Of a stretch of 64,000 nt of DNA, positions 53,818 through 61,930 are shown in pieces. This DNA comes from Burkholderiales bacterium (GTDB lineage: Bacteria; Pseudomonadota; Gammaproteobacteria; Burkholderiales; JABEVD01). A model generated the notes under the pieces. It saw nothing but the letters and a program-made list of their open reading frames with translations, was not told where the DNA came from and made no database searches. Within the stretch, counting starts at the first letter, position 1, and every line of letters starts with the position of its first letter. The stretch covers positions 1-64,000 of the forward strand of contig JAIELG010000019.1 in the NCBI GenBank assembly GCA_019753155.1, read 5' to 3'. The position numbers and the translations under genes were made by a program.

Positions 53818-55176
53818 TCAGCCGGTAATCAAACGGTGTAGATCATTGTAAATAGCCAGTGCCATCAGAGAAAAAAGCAGGAATGTTCCCACCTGCTGAC
53901 CGATTTCGAAAGCCTTGTCGGGGAGCGGCCTGCCTCTGACAATTTCGGCCATATAATACATCAAATGCCCCCCATCCAACACGGGAACGGGCAACAAATT
54001 GAGCACGCCAAGACTGATGCTGATGAGCGCCAGGAAGCTCAGATAAGCCACAGGACCGATCTTTGCCGACTGTCCCGCATAGTCTGCAATCGTGATCGGC
54101 CCGCCTATGTTTTTCATGGAAATTTGCCCAAGCAGCATTTCCCCGAGCATCTTCAGGGTAAAGCTCGATGTTTCCCAGGTTTTATCGAAAGCGCGAATAA
54201 AAGCGGTTCCGGGGGAGTAACGGACTTCCGTAAACAATTTGTCCATCGCATCCTGATCGATTTTTGCTGCAATGCCTACTCTTCCGATGCTTTCGCCATG
54301 CTCGGTCGAGAGTTCGGGAGTGACCTCGAAATTGAGCGTCACCCCATTTCTATCCACATTCATCCTGATCGGCTTTGCGCCATTGTTGCGGATAAACGAT
54401 GCAGCTTCAGACCAGGTTTTCACCGTCTTGCCGTCAAGGGCCACGATCCTGTCGCCGGCGTGAAGTCCGATGCGGCTTGCCGGTCCGCCCTGAACGACTT
54501 CCCCGATTATGGAAGGGATGTCGGGATGCACCCTATCGAATCCCATGTCGGCAAGAAAATCCTTGCTGTCGATATCCACATGGCTCAAATCGAGCCTGTG
54601 CGTAATGGAATGTCCACCCTGATCCCGGGCCGACACGTCGATTTCGGCTTTTTTCACAGCCTGCTGAATCAGTATCCAGCGCGCATCGTCCCAGGTCTTG
54701 ACGACCTGATGCTCGACTTCCAGAAGTTCATCCCCTTCCCTGAACCCCGCGTAGGCCACAGGCGTGCCTGATTTGACCGGCCCCAGAACAGGCTTCATTC
54801 CGGGTATCCCGTGCATGAAGAGTACCCAGTAGAGAAAAACAGCCAGCAGGAGATTCGAGAAGGGGCCGGCCAGAACGATGGCGCCGCGCTTGTAAACCGA
54901 CTGCCGGTTGAACGCCCTGTGCGCTTCGCTCGCGGCCACATCCCCTTCACGCTCGTCCAGCATCTTGACATAACCGCCCAGAGGAAAGGCAGCGATCGAC
55001 CATTCGGTACGATCCGCTCCGATTCTCCTGGACACGAGCGACTTGCCGAAACCGACCGAGAATCGCAGCACCTTGACTCCGCAGGCTCTGGCAACGGCAT
55101 AATGCCCAAGTTCATGGACAACGATGAGAATGCCGAGCGCAAGGGCAAAAGCGGCCAGGGTAAGGAGGATGTTCAT
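53818..55176 (-). CDS. rseP: Site-2 metalloprotease RseP
   Basis: A 452-residue intramembrane zinc protease that cleaves anti-sigma factors in the envelope stress pathway. The HExxH motif is in LIVVHELGHYAVARACG, the second metal site in LLPVPVLDGGHLMYY, and two PDZ domains lie between about 120 and 310. ATG 55176 is used, overlapping dxr by 4 nt; the longer frame reads through dxr. No rseA or rpoE is in this window. Confidence 0.95.
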   Translation of the reverse strand: MNILLTLAAFALALGILIVVHELGHYAVARACGVKVLRFSVGFGKSLVSRRIGADRTEWSIAAFPLGGYVKMLDEREGDVAASEAHRAFNRQSVYKRGAIVLAGPFSNLLLAVFLYWVLFMHGIPGMKPVLGPVKSGTPVAYAGFREGDELLEVEHQVVKTWDDARWILIQQAVKKAEIDVSARDQGGHSITHRLDLSHVDIDSKDFLADMGFDRVHPDIPSIIGEVVQGGPASRIGLHAGDRIVALDGKTVKTWSEAASFIRNNGAKPIRMNVDRNGVTLNFEVTPELSTEHGESIGRVGIAAKIDQDAMDKLFTEVRYSPGTAFIRAFDKTWETSSFTLKMLGEMLLGQISMKNIGGPITIADYAGQSAKIGPVAYLSFLALISISLGVLNLLPVPVLDGGHLMYYMAEIVRGRPLPDKAFEIGQQVGTFLLFSLMALAIYNDLHRLITG

Positions 55177-56357
55177 GACATGCGGGAAAGTCGGTTTCTT
55201 GCGGCAATTCTTGCCATGCTGTCGATCTCCAGCGCTGCCTCGAGACTGTCCAGGGGCAATGTTCCCAGTTCGCTCAATGTCTCGGCAATCATTTCCGGAA
55301 TGGCCGTGAAACGCATGGCCTTGTCGAGGAAACACTGGACAGCGATTTCATTTGCCGCATTCAGAATGGTGGGGGCAGCCCCCCCCGCTTTCAAGGCTTC
55401 GAAGGCGAGTTTAAGGCAGGGAAAGCGCATAAAATCGGGTTCCTCGAAATTGAGTGTCGCAATCTTGAATAAATCGAGCGATTCGACTCCGGATGTTATC
55501 CTTTCCGGGAAACCAAGAGCATAAGCGATCGGTGTGCGCATGTCAGGGTTGCCCAATTGCGCAAGAATGGAACCATCGGTATATTCGACCATGGAATGAA
55601 TGATGCTTTCCGGGTGCACCACCACCTTGATCGCATCTGCATTCGCATTGAACAGCCAGTGCGCCTCGATCACTTCCAGTCCCTTGTTCATCATCGTTGC
55701 CGAATCGACGGAAATTTTTCTGCCCATCACCCAGTTCGGATGCCTGCACGCTTCTTCCGGCGTGACATGATCGAGCGCTTCCTTCGCGTGGCGCCGAAAC
55801 GGCCCGCCGGAAGCGGTCAGCAGTATGCGCTTCACGCCGTCGCGCGCCATGTCGTGGCTGTAGTTCCGCGGCAAAACCTGGAAAATGGCATTATGCTCGC
55901 TGTCTATGGGCAACAAGGTGGCGCCGTTCTCCTTGACGGCTTCCATGAAGAGCCGCCCTGCCATGACCAGGGTTTCCTTGTTGGCCAGCAATATCCTTTT
56001 CCCGCTCTTCGCCGCAGCAAGCGCAGGACGCATTCCAGCCGCCCCCACTATGGCAGCCATCACGATATCCACTTCAGGCAGGGACGCGATCTTTTCCAGG
56101 CAGCCCAGACCGCTTCCGACCTCCGTATTGATCCCGGCCCGATCTATCTTTTCCTGCAATGCCTGTGCGCTCGCCTCATCCAGCATGACGGCATATTTCG
56201 GCTTGTATTCGATGCACTGCTCGAACAGGATCTCATGACGGGTATTCGCGCTCAACGCAAAAACGGCGAATTTTTCCGGATGGCGGCCGACGACATCGAG
56301 GGTGCTCTTGCCTATGCTTCCGGTTGAACCCAATACGGTGATGGTTTGAATGGTCAT
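55173..56357 (-). CDS. dxr: 1-deoxy-D-xylulose 5-phosphate reductoisomerase
   Basis: A 394-residue NADPH-dependent enzyme of the MEP isoprenoid pathway. N-terminal ITVLGSTGSIGKSTLDVV binds NADPH. LLANKETLVMAG, LPIDSEHNAIFQ (metal-binding Asp/Glu) and LTASGGPFRRH cover the active site. It supplies isoprenoid for the adjacent uppS product. Confidence 0.97.
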   Translation of the reverse strand: MTIQTITVLGSTGSIGKSTLDVVGRHPEKFAVFALSANTRHEILFEQCIEYKPKYAVMLDEASAQALQEKIDRAGINTEVGSGLGCLEKIASLPEVDIVMAAIVGAAGMRPALAAAKSGKRILLANKETLVMAGRLFMEAVKENGATLLPIDSEHNAIFQVLPRNYSHDMARDGVKRILLTASGGPFRRHAKEALDHVTPEEACRHPNWVMGRKISVDSATMMNKGLEVIEAHWLFNANADAIKVVVHPESIIHSMVEYTDGSILAQLGNPDMRTPIAYALGFPERITSGVESLDLFKIATLNFEEPDFMRFPCLKLAFEALKAGGAAPTILNAANEIAVQCFLDKAMRFTAIPEMIAETLSELGTLPLDSLEAALEIDSMARIAARNRLSRMS

Positions 56358-57166
56358 GGTATGAACTGTATGAGCATCAGGCCCAGCGCGGCAAGCGGCA
56401 ATGCGGCAGTCAGGCTGTCGATGCGATCGAGTATTCCGCCATGTCCGGGCAGGATGTTTCCACTGTCCTTGAGTCCTGCATTGCGTTTGACTGCGGATTC
56501 GAACAAGTCTCCGATGATGCTGAACCCCATGAGCACCAATGCGGACAGAATCAGCCAGAATGGAGCGATGCCCAGGGAGGCGGTATCGGCCAGAAAAATC
56601 AGGATACCGGCATAGATTGCCACTGCGGCCCCGGCTCCTGCAACACCTTCCCAGGATTTTCCGGGGCTGATCATCGGCGCGAGCTTATGCGCCCCGTATG
56701 TTCTTCCCGTGAAATAAGCGGCCGTATCGGCAATCCATACCACCGCCATGATCCCGAGAAGGAGTCCCGCCCCATGCAACCTCAGATCGATGAGCGCGAG
56801 CCATGTTGGAATCAGGATGACCCATCCAACCAGAACCATGATCACAGGGTTGCGGACATGCCATCCGAATGCAAGCCATGATGGTGCAAGCATGAGCCAG
56901 AAAAATGCCGAAGCACCGTAAAAATACAGGATGCGCGCAGCATCCATGTGAATCAGCCATAGAAAAAACAGGGACAAGATGAACGTCATGGGGGAATAAG
57001 CGTGGACAAGCGCTTTCGGGAAGCCGGCCAGCTTTCCCCATTCCCAACAGGCCACCATCGTCACGGCCAAAGTCAGACCGGTCCACATCTCGTCCGAAAG
57101 AGTGAATAAGGCGCCGAGAAACAGCGGAATCAATACGATGGCTGTCAGTATCCTTGCTTTAAGCAT
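56354..57166 (-). CDS. cdsA: Phosphatidate cytidylyltransferase CdsA
   Basis: A 270-residue polytopic enzyme making CDP-diacylglycerol. Several TM segments precede the signature SIIGDLFESAVKRNAGLKDS, GNILPGHGGILDRIDSL, with the catalytic Asp residues present. ATG 57166 (MLKARILTAIV) is chosen; the longer frame reads out of uppS. It overlaps dxr by 4 nt. Confidence 0.95.
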   Translation of the reverse strand: MLKARILTAIVLIPLFLGALFTLSDEMWTGLTLAVTMVACWEWGKLAGFPKALVHAYSPMTFILSLFFLWLIHMDAARILYFYGASAFFWLMLAPSWLAFGWHVRNPVIMVLVGWVILIPTWLALIDLRLHGAGLLLGIMAVVWIADTAAYFTGRTYGAHKLAPMISPGKSWEGVAGAGAAVAIYAGILIFLADTASLGIAPFWLILSALVLMGFSIIGDLFESAVKRNAGLKDSGNILPGHGGILDRIDSLTAALPLAALGLMLIQFIP

Positions 57167-57168
57167 TG

Positions 57169-57924
57169 TCAAGGTTTCGCAAGCAATTGCTCGCTCGTTC
57201 GACCAAAGCGGCGCTCTCTCGATTGATAGGATTTGATCGCGAGATCCAGAGCGGCCGAATCGAAATCCGGCCATAAAGTGTCGGTAAAGTAAAGTTCGGA
57301 ATAGGCGAGCTGCCACAAAAGAAAGTTGCTGATTCGCTTTTCCCCGCCGGTTCTTATGAAAAGATCGGGTTCCGGGGCATAATTCATCGAAAGATGGGGG
57401 GAGAGGTCACGCTCGTCGAATCCTTCGGCAAGCTCGGGATGAACTTGCAGCATGCTCCTGACGGCCTGCATGATATCCCACCTGCCGCCGTAATTTGCCG
57501 CTATGGTGAATGTCAGCCCGGCATTGTTGCTCGTCAGCGCTTCGGCATCCTTGATCAGACGAACCAGTTTCGAATCGAAGGGAGACAGATCGCCGATCAC
57601 CCTGAAGCGCAGATTGTCCTTCTGGATCTGTTCGATTTCACGCTCCAGCGCGCTGTAAAAAAGCGTCATCAGGAACGACACTTCATCCTTAGGCCTGCGC
57701 CAATTCTCGCTGCTGAAAGCGAAAAAGGTCAGGTACTCGACGCCGATCCCGACGCAATGCCTCACCGTATTGCGCACACTTTTGACGCCGCGCTGATGTC
57801 CTGCAATCCGCGGCAGGAATCGCTGCTTGGCCCATCGCCCGTTGCCATCCATGATGATCGCGATGTGCGTCGGGACAGACTTTGCTACCGGGATTTCGCT
57901 GGTCGAACTTTGGAACTGAATCAT
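57169..57924 (-). CDS. uppS: Undecaprenyl diphosphate synthase UppS
   Basis: A 251-residue cis-prenyltransferase producing the C55 carrier for peptidoglycan and O-antigen. [16 protein letters not shown] holds the catalytic Asp, [17 protein letters not shown] follows, and the C-terminal [20 protein letters not shown] binds diphosphate. It shares one base with the frr stop. Confidence 0.97.
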   Translation of the reverse strand: MIQFQSSTSEIPVAKSVPTHIAIIMDGNGRWAKQRFLPRIAGHQRGVKSVRNTVRHCVGIGVEYLTFFAFSSENWRRPKDEVSFLMTLFYSALEREIEQIQKDNLRFRVIGDLSPFDSKLVRLIKDAEALTSNNAGLTFTIAANYGGRWDIMQAVRSMLQVHPELAEGFDERDLSPHLSMNYAPEPDLFIRTGGEKRISNFLLWQLAYSELYFTDTLWPDFDSAALDLAIKSYQSRERRFGRTSEQLLAKP

Positions 57925-58481
57925 CAGACTGCCAGGAGATCGGCTTCTTTGACCTGCAACGCCTTATCCACTTCTGCGATATAGCGATCGGTCAATTTTT
58001 GCACTTCATCCTGAGCGCGACGCTCGTCATCTTCCGAAATCGCCTTATCCTTGACGAGATCCTTGAGGGAAGAGTTGGCATCCCTGCGAATATTCCGTAC
58101 CGACACTCGCGCATTCTCGGCTTCCCCCCTCACCACCTTGATGAGATCGCGTCGCCGCTCTTCGGTGAGCATGGGCATGGGCACGCGCACAATATCCCCC
58201 ATCGAGGAAGGATTGAGTCCCAGATCGGAATCCCGGATCGCCTTTTCGATCTGCGACAGCATTTTTTTCTCCCAGGGAGAAACGCTGATGGTCCGCGCAT
58301 CCAGCAAACTCACGTTCGCAACCTGGGCGATCGGCGTGGGATTGCCGTAATAGTCCACCATGACATGATCGAGTATGCCGACATGGGCCCGCCCTGTCCT
58401 GACTTTCGAAAAGTCCACTTTCAGGGATTCCAGCGCCTTGCCCATTCTTTGCTCGGCGGATTTCTTAACGTCATCCAACAT
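57924..58481 (-). CDS. frr: Ribosome recycling factor
   Basis: A 185-residue RRF, the standard length. The helical bundle starts [13 protein letters not shown] and has [15 protein letters not shown], the domain-II hinge region, and [23 protein letters not shown] 58481 is preceded by GAGGGA; an upstream TTG would add six residues. Confidence 0.96.
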   Translation of the reverse strand: MLDDVKKSAEQRMGKALESLKVDFSKVRTGRAHVGILDHVMVDYYGNPTPIAQVANVSLLDARTISVSPWEKKMLSQIEKAIRDSDLGLNPSSMGDIVRVPMPMLTEERRRDLIKVVRGEAENARVSVRNIRRDANSSLKDLVKDKAISEDDERRAQDEVQKLTDRYIAEVDKALQVKEADLLAV

Positions 58482-58508
58482 CTTCGTGCTTTCCCTCAAT
58501 GACTGAAA

Positions 58509-59225
58509 TCAACAGTATACCAGAGTACCTTCATCCTCCCCGAGCACCACCCGCTTCAGGGCGGAAGGTTTGAATATGCTGAAAACATTCACATTCATGC
58601 TCTGGTCCCTGCATAATGCCAATGCCGTGGCATCCATGACTTTCAGATTCTTTACGATCGCTTCGTCGAAGCTCACACGCTGATAGCGCTTTGCCTCGGG
58701 ATTGGTTTTCGGATCGTCGGTATACACGCCATCGACCTTTGTCGCCTTGAGGACGATATCGACATTCATTTCCATCCCGCGCAGCGCTGCAGCCGTATCG
58801 GTCGTGAAAAACGGATTGCCTGTCCCGGCGGCGAAAACCACGACTTTGCCTTCCTCGAGGTAGCGCATCGCCTTGCCGCGAATATAGGGTTCGACGACCT
58901 GTTCGATGTTGAGCGCGGACTGAACACGGCATTGCAGACCGATGCCGCGCATCGTATCCTGCAGCGCAAGCGCGTTCATGACGGTTGCCATCATCCCCAT
59001 GTAATCGGCAGTCGCCCTGTCCATGCCTGCGGCGCCGAGCGCAACCCCCCTGAAGATATTACCGCCGCCGATCACGATGGCAGTCTGGACGCCGAGTTGA
59101 ACGACCTCATTGATTTCGGACACGATGCGGGCAATGGTCGGGCGATTGATGCCGTAACTATCATCCCCCATCAACGCTTCCCCGCTCAGTTTGAGCAGGA
59201 TGCGTTTGTAGGCCGGCACACTCAA
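58509..59225 (-). CDS. pyrH: UMP kinase
   Basis: A 238-residue bacterial UMP kinase of the amino-acid-kinase fold: [42 protein letters not shown] and [16 protein letters not shown]. It forms UDP for nucleotide and envelope precursor synthesis. It overlaps tsf by 4 nt. Confidence 0.97.
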   Translation of the reverse strand: MSVPAYKRILLKLSGEALMGDDSYGINRPTIARIVSEINEVVQLGVQTAIVIGGGNIFRGVALGAAGMDRATADYMGMMATVMNALALQDTMRGIGLQCRVQSALNIEQVVEPYIRGKAMRYLEEGKVVVFAAGTGNPFFTTDTAAALRGMEMNVDIVLKATKVDGVYTDDPKTNPEAKRYQRVSFDEAIVKNLKVMDATALALCRDQSMNVNVFSIFKPSALKRVVLGEDEGTLVYC

Positions 59226-60103
59226 GATTGCCCCACCTGCGCCATAACCTCGGCGACGAAATCGGTCGACGGCCTTTCGATGCCCTCCCCCACCACAAAC
59301 ATCTGGAAGGCATTGACCTTCGCTTTCCTGATCTCAAGCAGTTTTTCCACGGTCTGATCCGGGTCCTTCACGAAAGGCTGGCCCAGCAATGTGATTTCCG
59401 CAAGGTATTTCGCCATCCTGCCATCGACCATTTTCTCGATGATATTGGCCGGCTTGCCGCTGTCCGCAGCCTGAGCCGTATAGATCTCGCGCTCTTTCGC
59501 AAGGAGTTCGGCCGGCACTTCATCCTTGGACACGCAAACCGGCTTGCTCGCAGCGATATGCATGGCAAGATCCTTGCCCAGGGTTTCATCGCCCCCGACA
59601 TAGTCGATGAGCACCCCGATTTTCGCACCATGCAGGTAATATGCGAGCCGCCCTTCGGTCTGGAAGCGCATCATTCTGCGGATGCTGATGTTTTCCCCAA
59701 GCTTCATGACGAGCGCCTGGCGTATTTCCTCAACCGTTTTGCCGCCGTCCATCACCGCATCCGAAAGCGCAGCGACATCGCCGGGATTGGTTTGGCTCAC
59801 GAACGCCGCCAGAGATTTCGAGAATTCGATGAAATCCTGGTTCTTTGCGACGAAATCCGTTTCACAATTGATTTCGACCAGCGCGCCGACCTTGCCGTCC
59901 AGAGATACGAAAGCGCCTATCATGCCTTCCGCAGCGACCCTGCCCGCAGCCTTGCTTGCCTTCGCACCGCTTTTTATCCGAAGCAGATCTTCCGCGGCTT
60001 TCAAGTCGCCTTCCGTTTCGCTCAACGCTTTCTTGCACTCCATCATGCCAAGACCGGTCAATTCGCGCAGTTCCTTGACCATGCCCGCGGTAATTTCCGC
60101 CAT
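59222..60103 (-). CDS. tsf: Elongation factor Ts
   Basis: A 293-residue nucleotide exchange factor for EF-Tu. N-terminal [20 protein letters not shown] contacts EF-Tu, and the core has [11 protein letters not shown] and a TDFVAEV end. ATG 60103 (MAEITAG) is chosen over a 13-residue extension. A hairpin in the rpsB-tsf gap may attenuate its expression. Confidence 0.97.
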   Translation of the reverse strand: MAEITAGMVKELRELTGLGMMECKKALSETEGDLKAAEDLLRIKSGAKASKAAGRVAAEGMIGAFVSLDGKVGALVEINCETDFVAKNQDFIEFSKSLAAFVSQTNPGDVAALSDAVMDGGKTVEEIRQALVMKLGENISIRRMMRFQTEGRLAYYLHGAKIGVLIDYVGGDETLGKDLAMHIAASKPVCVSKDEVPAELLAKEREIYTAQAADSGKPANIIEKMVDGRMAKYLAEITLLGQPFVKDPDQTVEKLLEIRKAKVNAFQMFVVGEGIERPSTDFVAEVMAQVGQS

Positions 60104-60127
60104 TTCCACCACTCCTTGAAAAGTTCT

Positions 60128-60152
60128 AAAAAAAGGGGCCATTGCCCCTTTT
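60128..60152 (-). terminator. Attenuator-like hairpin between rpsB and tsf
   Basis: On the minus strand AAAAGGGGC-AATG-GCCCCTTTT followed by three more Ts: a 9-bp stem with a seven-U run, 6 nt after the rpsB stop. As tsf and the rest of the operon lie downstream, it probably acts as a partial terminator. Confidence 0.75.
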
Positions 60153-60157
60153 CCGGT

Positions 60158-60901
60158 TTACTCGGTTCCTGCTTCCGGGTCGCTGACTTCGACAAATTCG
60201 TCGCTGACCAGTTCCTTGATGACCTGGCTCCTGCCTTCCAGGATCGCATCGGCCACTCCGCTTGCATAAAGGCGTATCGCGCGGCTGGAATCGTCGTTGC
60301 CCGGAATGACGTAAGCCACCCCATCTGGGGAATGATTGGTATCCACAACGCCGATCACCGGAATGCCGAGCTTGGCAGCTTCCACAATCGCACCTTTCTG
60401 GTAGCCGACGTCGATCACGAAGATCGCATCCGGCAGATTAGGCATGTCCTTGATGCCGCCGAGGCTTCTTTCCAGTTTCTCGAATTCGCGCTGCATTTCG
60501 AGTGCTTCCTTCTTGGAAAGCTTGTCCGCCGTGCCGTCCTGCATCATGGTTTGCATGTCATGCAGACGCTTGATGGATTGCTTGACCGTCTTGAAATTGG
60601 TGAGCATTCCGCCGAGCCACCTGTGATCGACGTAAGGGCTGCCGCAGCGGGCAGCTTCCTCCTTGATGATCTCGCGGGCCTGGCGCTTGGTTCCGACGAA
60701 CAGAATCGTTCCCTTGTTGCCCGCCAGTTGACGCACATACCTGATCGCGTCCTGGTACATGGCCAGCGTTTTCTCGAGATTGACGATATGAATCTTGTTG
60801 CGATGGCCGAAAATAAAAGGGGCCATCTTGGGATTCCAGTAACGGGTTTGATGCCCGAAATGGACCCCCGCCTCCAACATTTGACGCATGGTAACCGACA
60901 T
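60158..60901 (-). CDS. rpsB: 30S ribosomal protein S2
   Basis: A 247-residue S2: [57 protein letters not shown] and [20 protein letters not shown] are all family hallmarks. It leads the long minus-strand operon and is preceded by a structured leader and a clear promoter. Confidence 0.98.
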   Translation of the reverse strand: MSVTMRQMLEAGVHFGHQTRYWNPKMAPFIFGHRNKIHIVNLEKTLAMYQDAIRYVRQLAGNKGTILFVGTKRQAREIIKEEAARCGSPYVDHRWLGGMLTNFKTVKQSIKRLHDMQTMMQDGTADKLSKKEALEMQREFEKLERSLGGIKDMPNLPDAIFVIDVGYQKGAIVEAAKLGIPVIGVVDTNHSPDGVAYVIPGNDDSSRAIRLYASGVADAILEGRSQVIKELVSDEFVEVSDPEAGTE

Positions 60902-61020
60902 TGCAATGATCTCCGTTCAGGGTTATAACCGCCACTCGTCTCAATGACCCGGTAACCGGGCACCCAGTGCAGGACGAGTGTGTGAATTTCGGCCGCGCGC
61001 AAGCATTCGACCGAGTCGCG
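60902..61020 (-). ncRNA. Structured rpsB 5' leader (candidate S2 autoregulatory element)
   Basis: In RNA sense an 8-bp stem CACTCGTC/GACGAGTG (60973-60980 with 60933-60940) encloses a hairpin CCCGG-TTA-CCGGG (60948-60960). It lies between the visible promoter and the rpsB start codon, with CGGAGA as Shine-Dalgarno. rpsB leaders that bind S2 and repress translation are known in gammaproteobacteria; the same function here is inferred from position and folding. Confidence 0.55.
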
Positions 61021-61021
61021 A

Positions 61022-61051
61022 ATTGTAGCATTTTCCCGACCGACTTCTCAA
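61022..61051 (-). promoter_or_regulatory. Sigma-70 promoter of the rpsB operon
   Basis: On the minus strand -35 TTGAGA (61046-61051), 18-bp spacer, -10 TACAAT (61022-61027) preceded by TGC, an extended -10. It would start transcription about 115 nt before rpsB. Confidence 0.75.
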
Positions 61052-61138
61052 CAAAAACCGTTCTCGTGCGGATTGCCTTGGGAACGGCGATTCGATATGC
61101 TTGCGTGATCCAGAATAGCTGCTCAAGGGAAGTTTGTA

Positions 61139-61930
61139 ATGACGGTAAGCATCAAGCATCAAGATGAAATAGAGAAAATGCGCGTGGCGGGAAGACTGGC
61201 TGCGGAAGTCCTGGATCATGTCGAGCCTTTTGTCAAAGCCGGGGTCACGACGGGCGAACTGGATCGGATCTGCCACGATTACATGGTGAACGTCCAGAAT
61301 ACGATCCCTGCGCCGTTGAATTACGCACCTCCCGGTCACCGGCCCTACCCGAAATCGATCTGCACCTCCATCAATCATCAAATCTGCCACGGTGTGCCGG
61401 GAGAAAAAATACTCAAGAACGGCGATATCCTGAACATCGACATTACCGTCATCAAGGATGGTTACCATGGCGACACGAGCCGCATGTTCTGCGTCGGGGA
61501 CGTGGCGCCCCATGCCAGGCGCTTATGCGAAATCACTTACGCATGCATGTGGCGCGGCATCATGCAGGTCAAACCCGGAAACAGGCTGGGGGACATCGGT
61601 TCGGCCATCCAGAGGCATGCCGAGAGAAACGGGTACAGCGTGGTGCGGGAGTATTGCGGCCACGGCATAGGCATTAATTTCCACGAAGAACCCCAGGTTC
61701 TGCATTACGGCAATCCCGGAACGGGACTCGCATTGCTGCCCGGCATGATCTTTACCATCGAACCCATGATCAATGCCGGGAAGGCAGCCATTCGCCAACT
61801 GGGCGACGGCTGGACAGTCGTCACGAAAGATCACAGCCTTTCTGCGCAATGGGAACACACCATACTCGTTACAGGGACAGGGTATGAAGTGCTCACGCTA
61901 TCGAATGGTTCCCCGCCCATCCCGGAATGA
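61139..61930 (+). CDS. map: Methionine aminopeptidase type I
   Basis: A 263-residue metallo-aminopeptidase removing N-terminal Met. The metal ligands are visible: Asp pair in ILNIDITVIKDGYHGDTSRMF, His in GHGIGINFHEEPQ, Glu in FTIEPMIN and the final Glu in QWEHTILVT. The substrate-pocket His is in INHQICHGVPG. AAGGGAAG stands 7-8 nt before the ATG. It is divergent from rpsB across 237 bp and overlaps glnD by 4 nt. Confidence 0.97.
   Translation: MTVSIKHQDEIEKMRVAGRLAAEVLDHVEPFVKAGVTTGELDRICHDYMVNVQNTIPAPLNYAPPGHRPYPKSICTSINHQICHGVPGEKILKNGDILNIDITVIKDGYHGDTSRMFCVGDVAPHARRLCEITYACMWRGIMQVKPGNRLGDIGSAIQRHAERNGYSVVREYCGHGIGINFHEEPQVLHYGNPGTGLALLPGMIFTIEPMINAGKAAIRQLGDGWTVVTKDHSLSAQWEHTILVTGTGYEVLTLSNGSPPIPE

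Noticed and set aside
59228-60928. 566-codon open frame on the plus strand opposite tsf/rpsB
   Set aside because: It mirrors two unmistakable ribosomal genes. The translation has no recognisable domain and is a codon-bias shadow.
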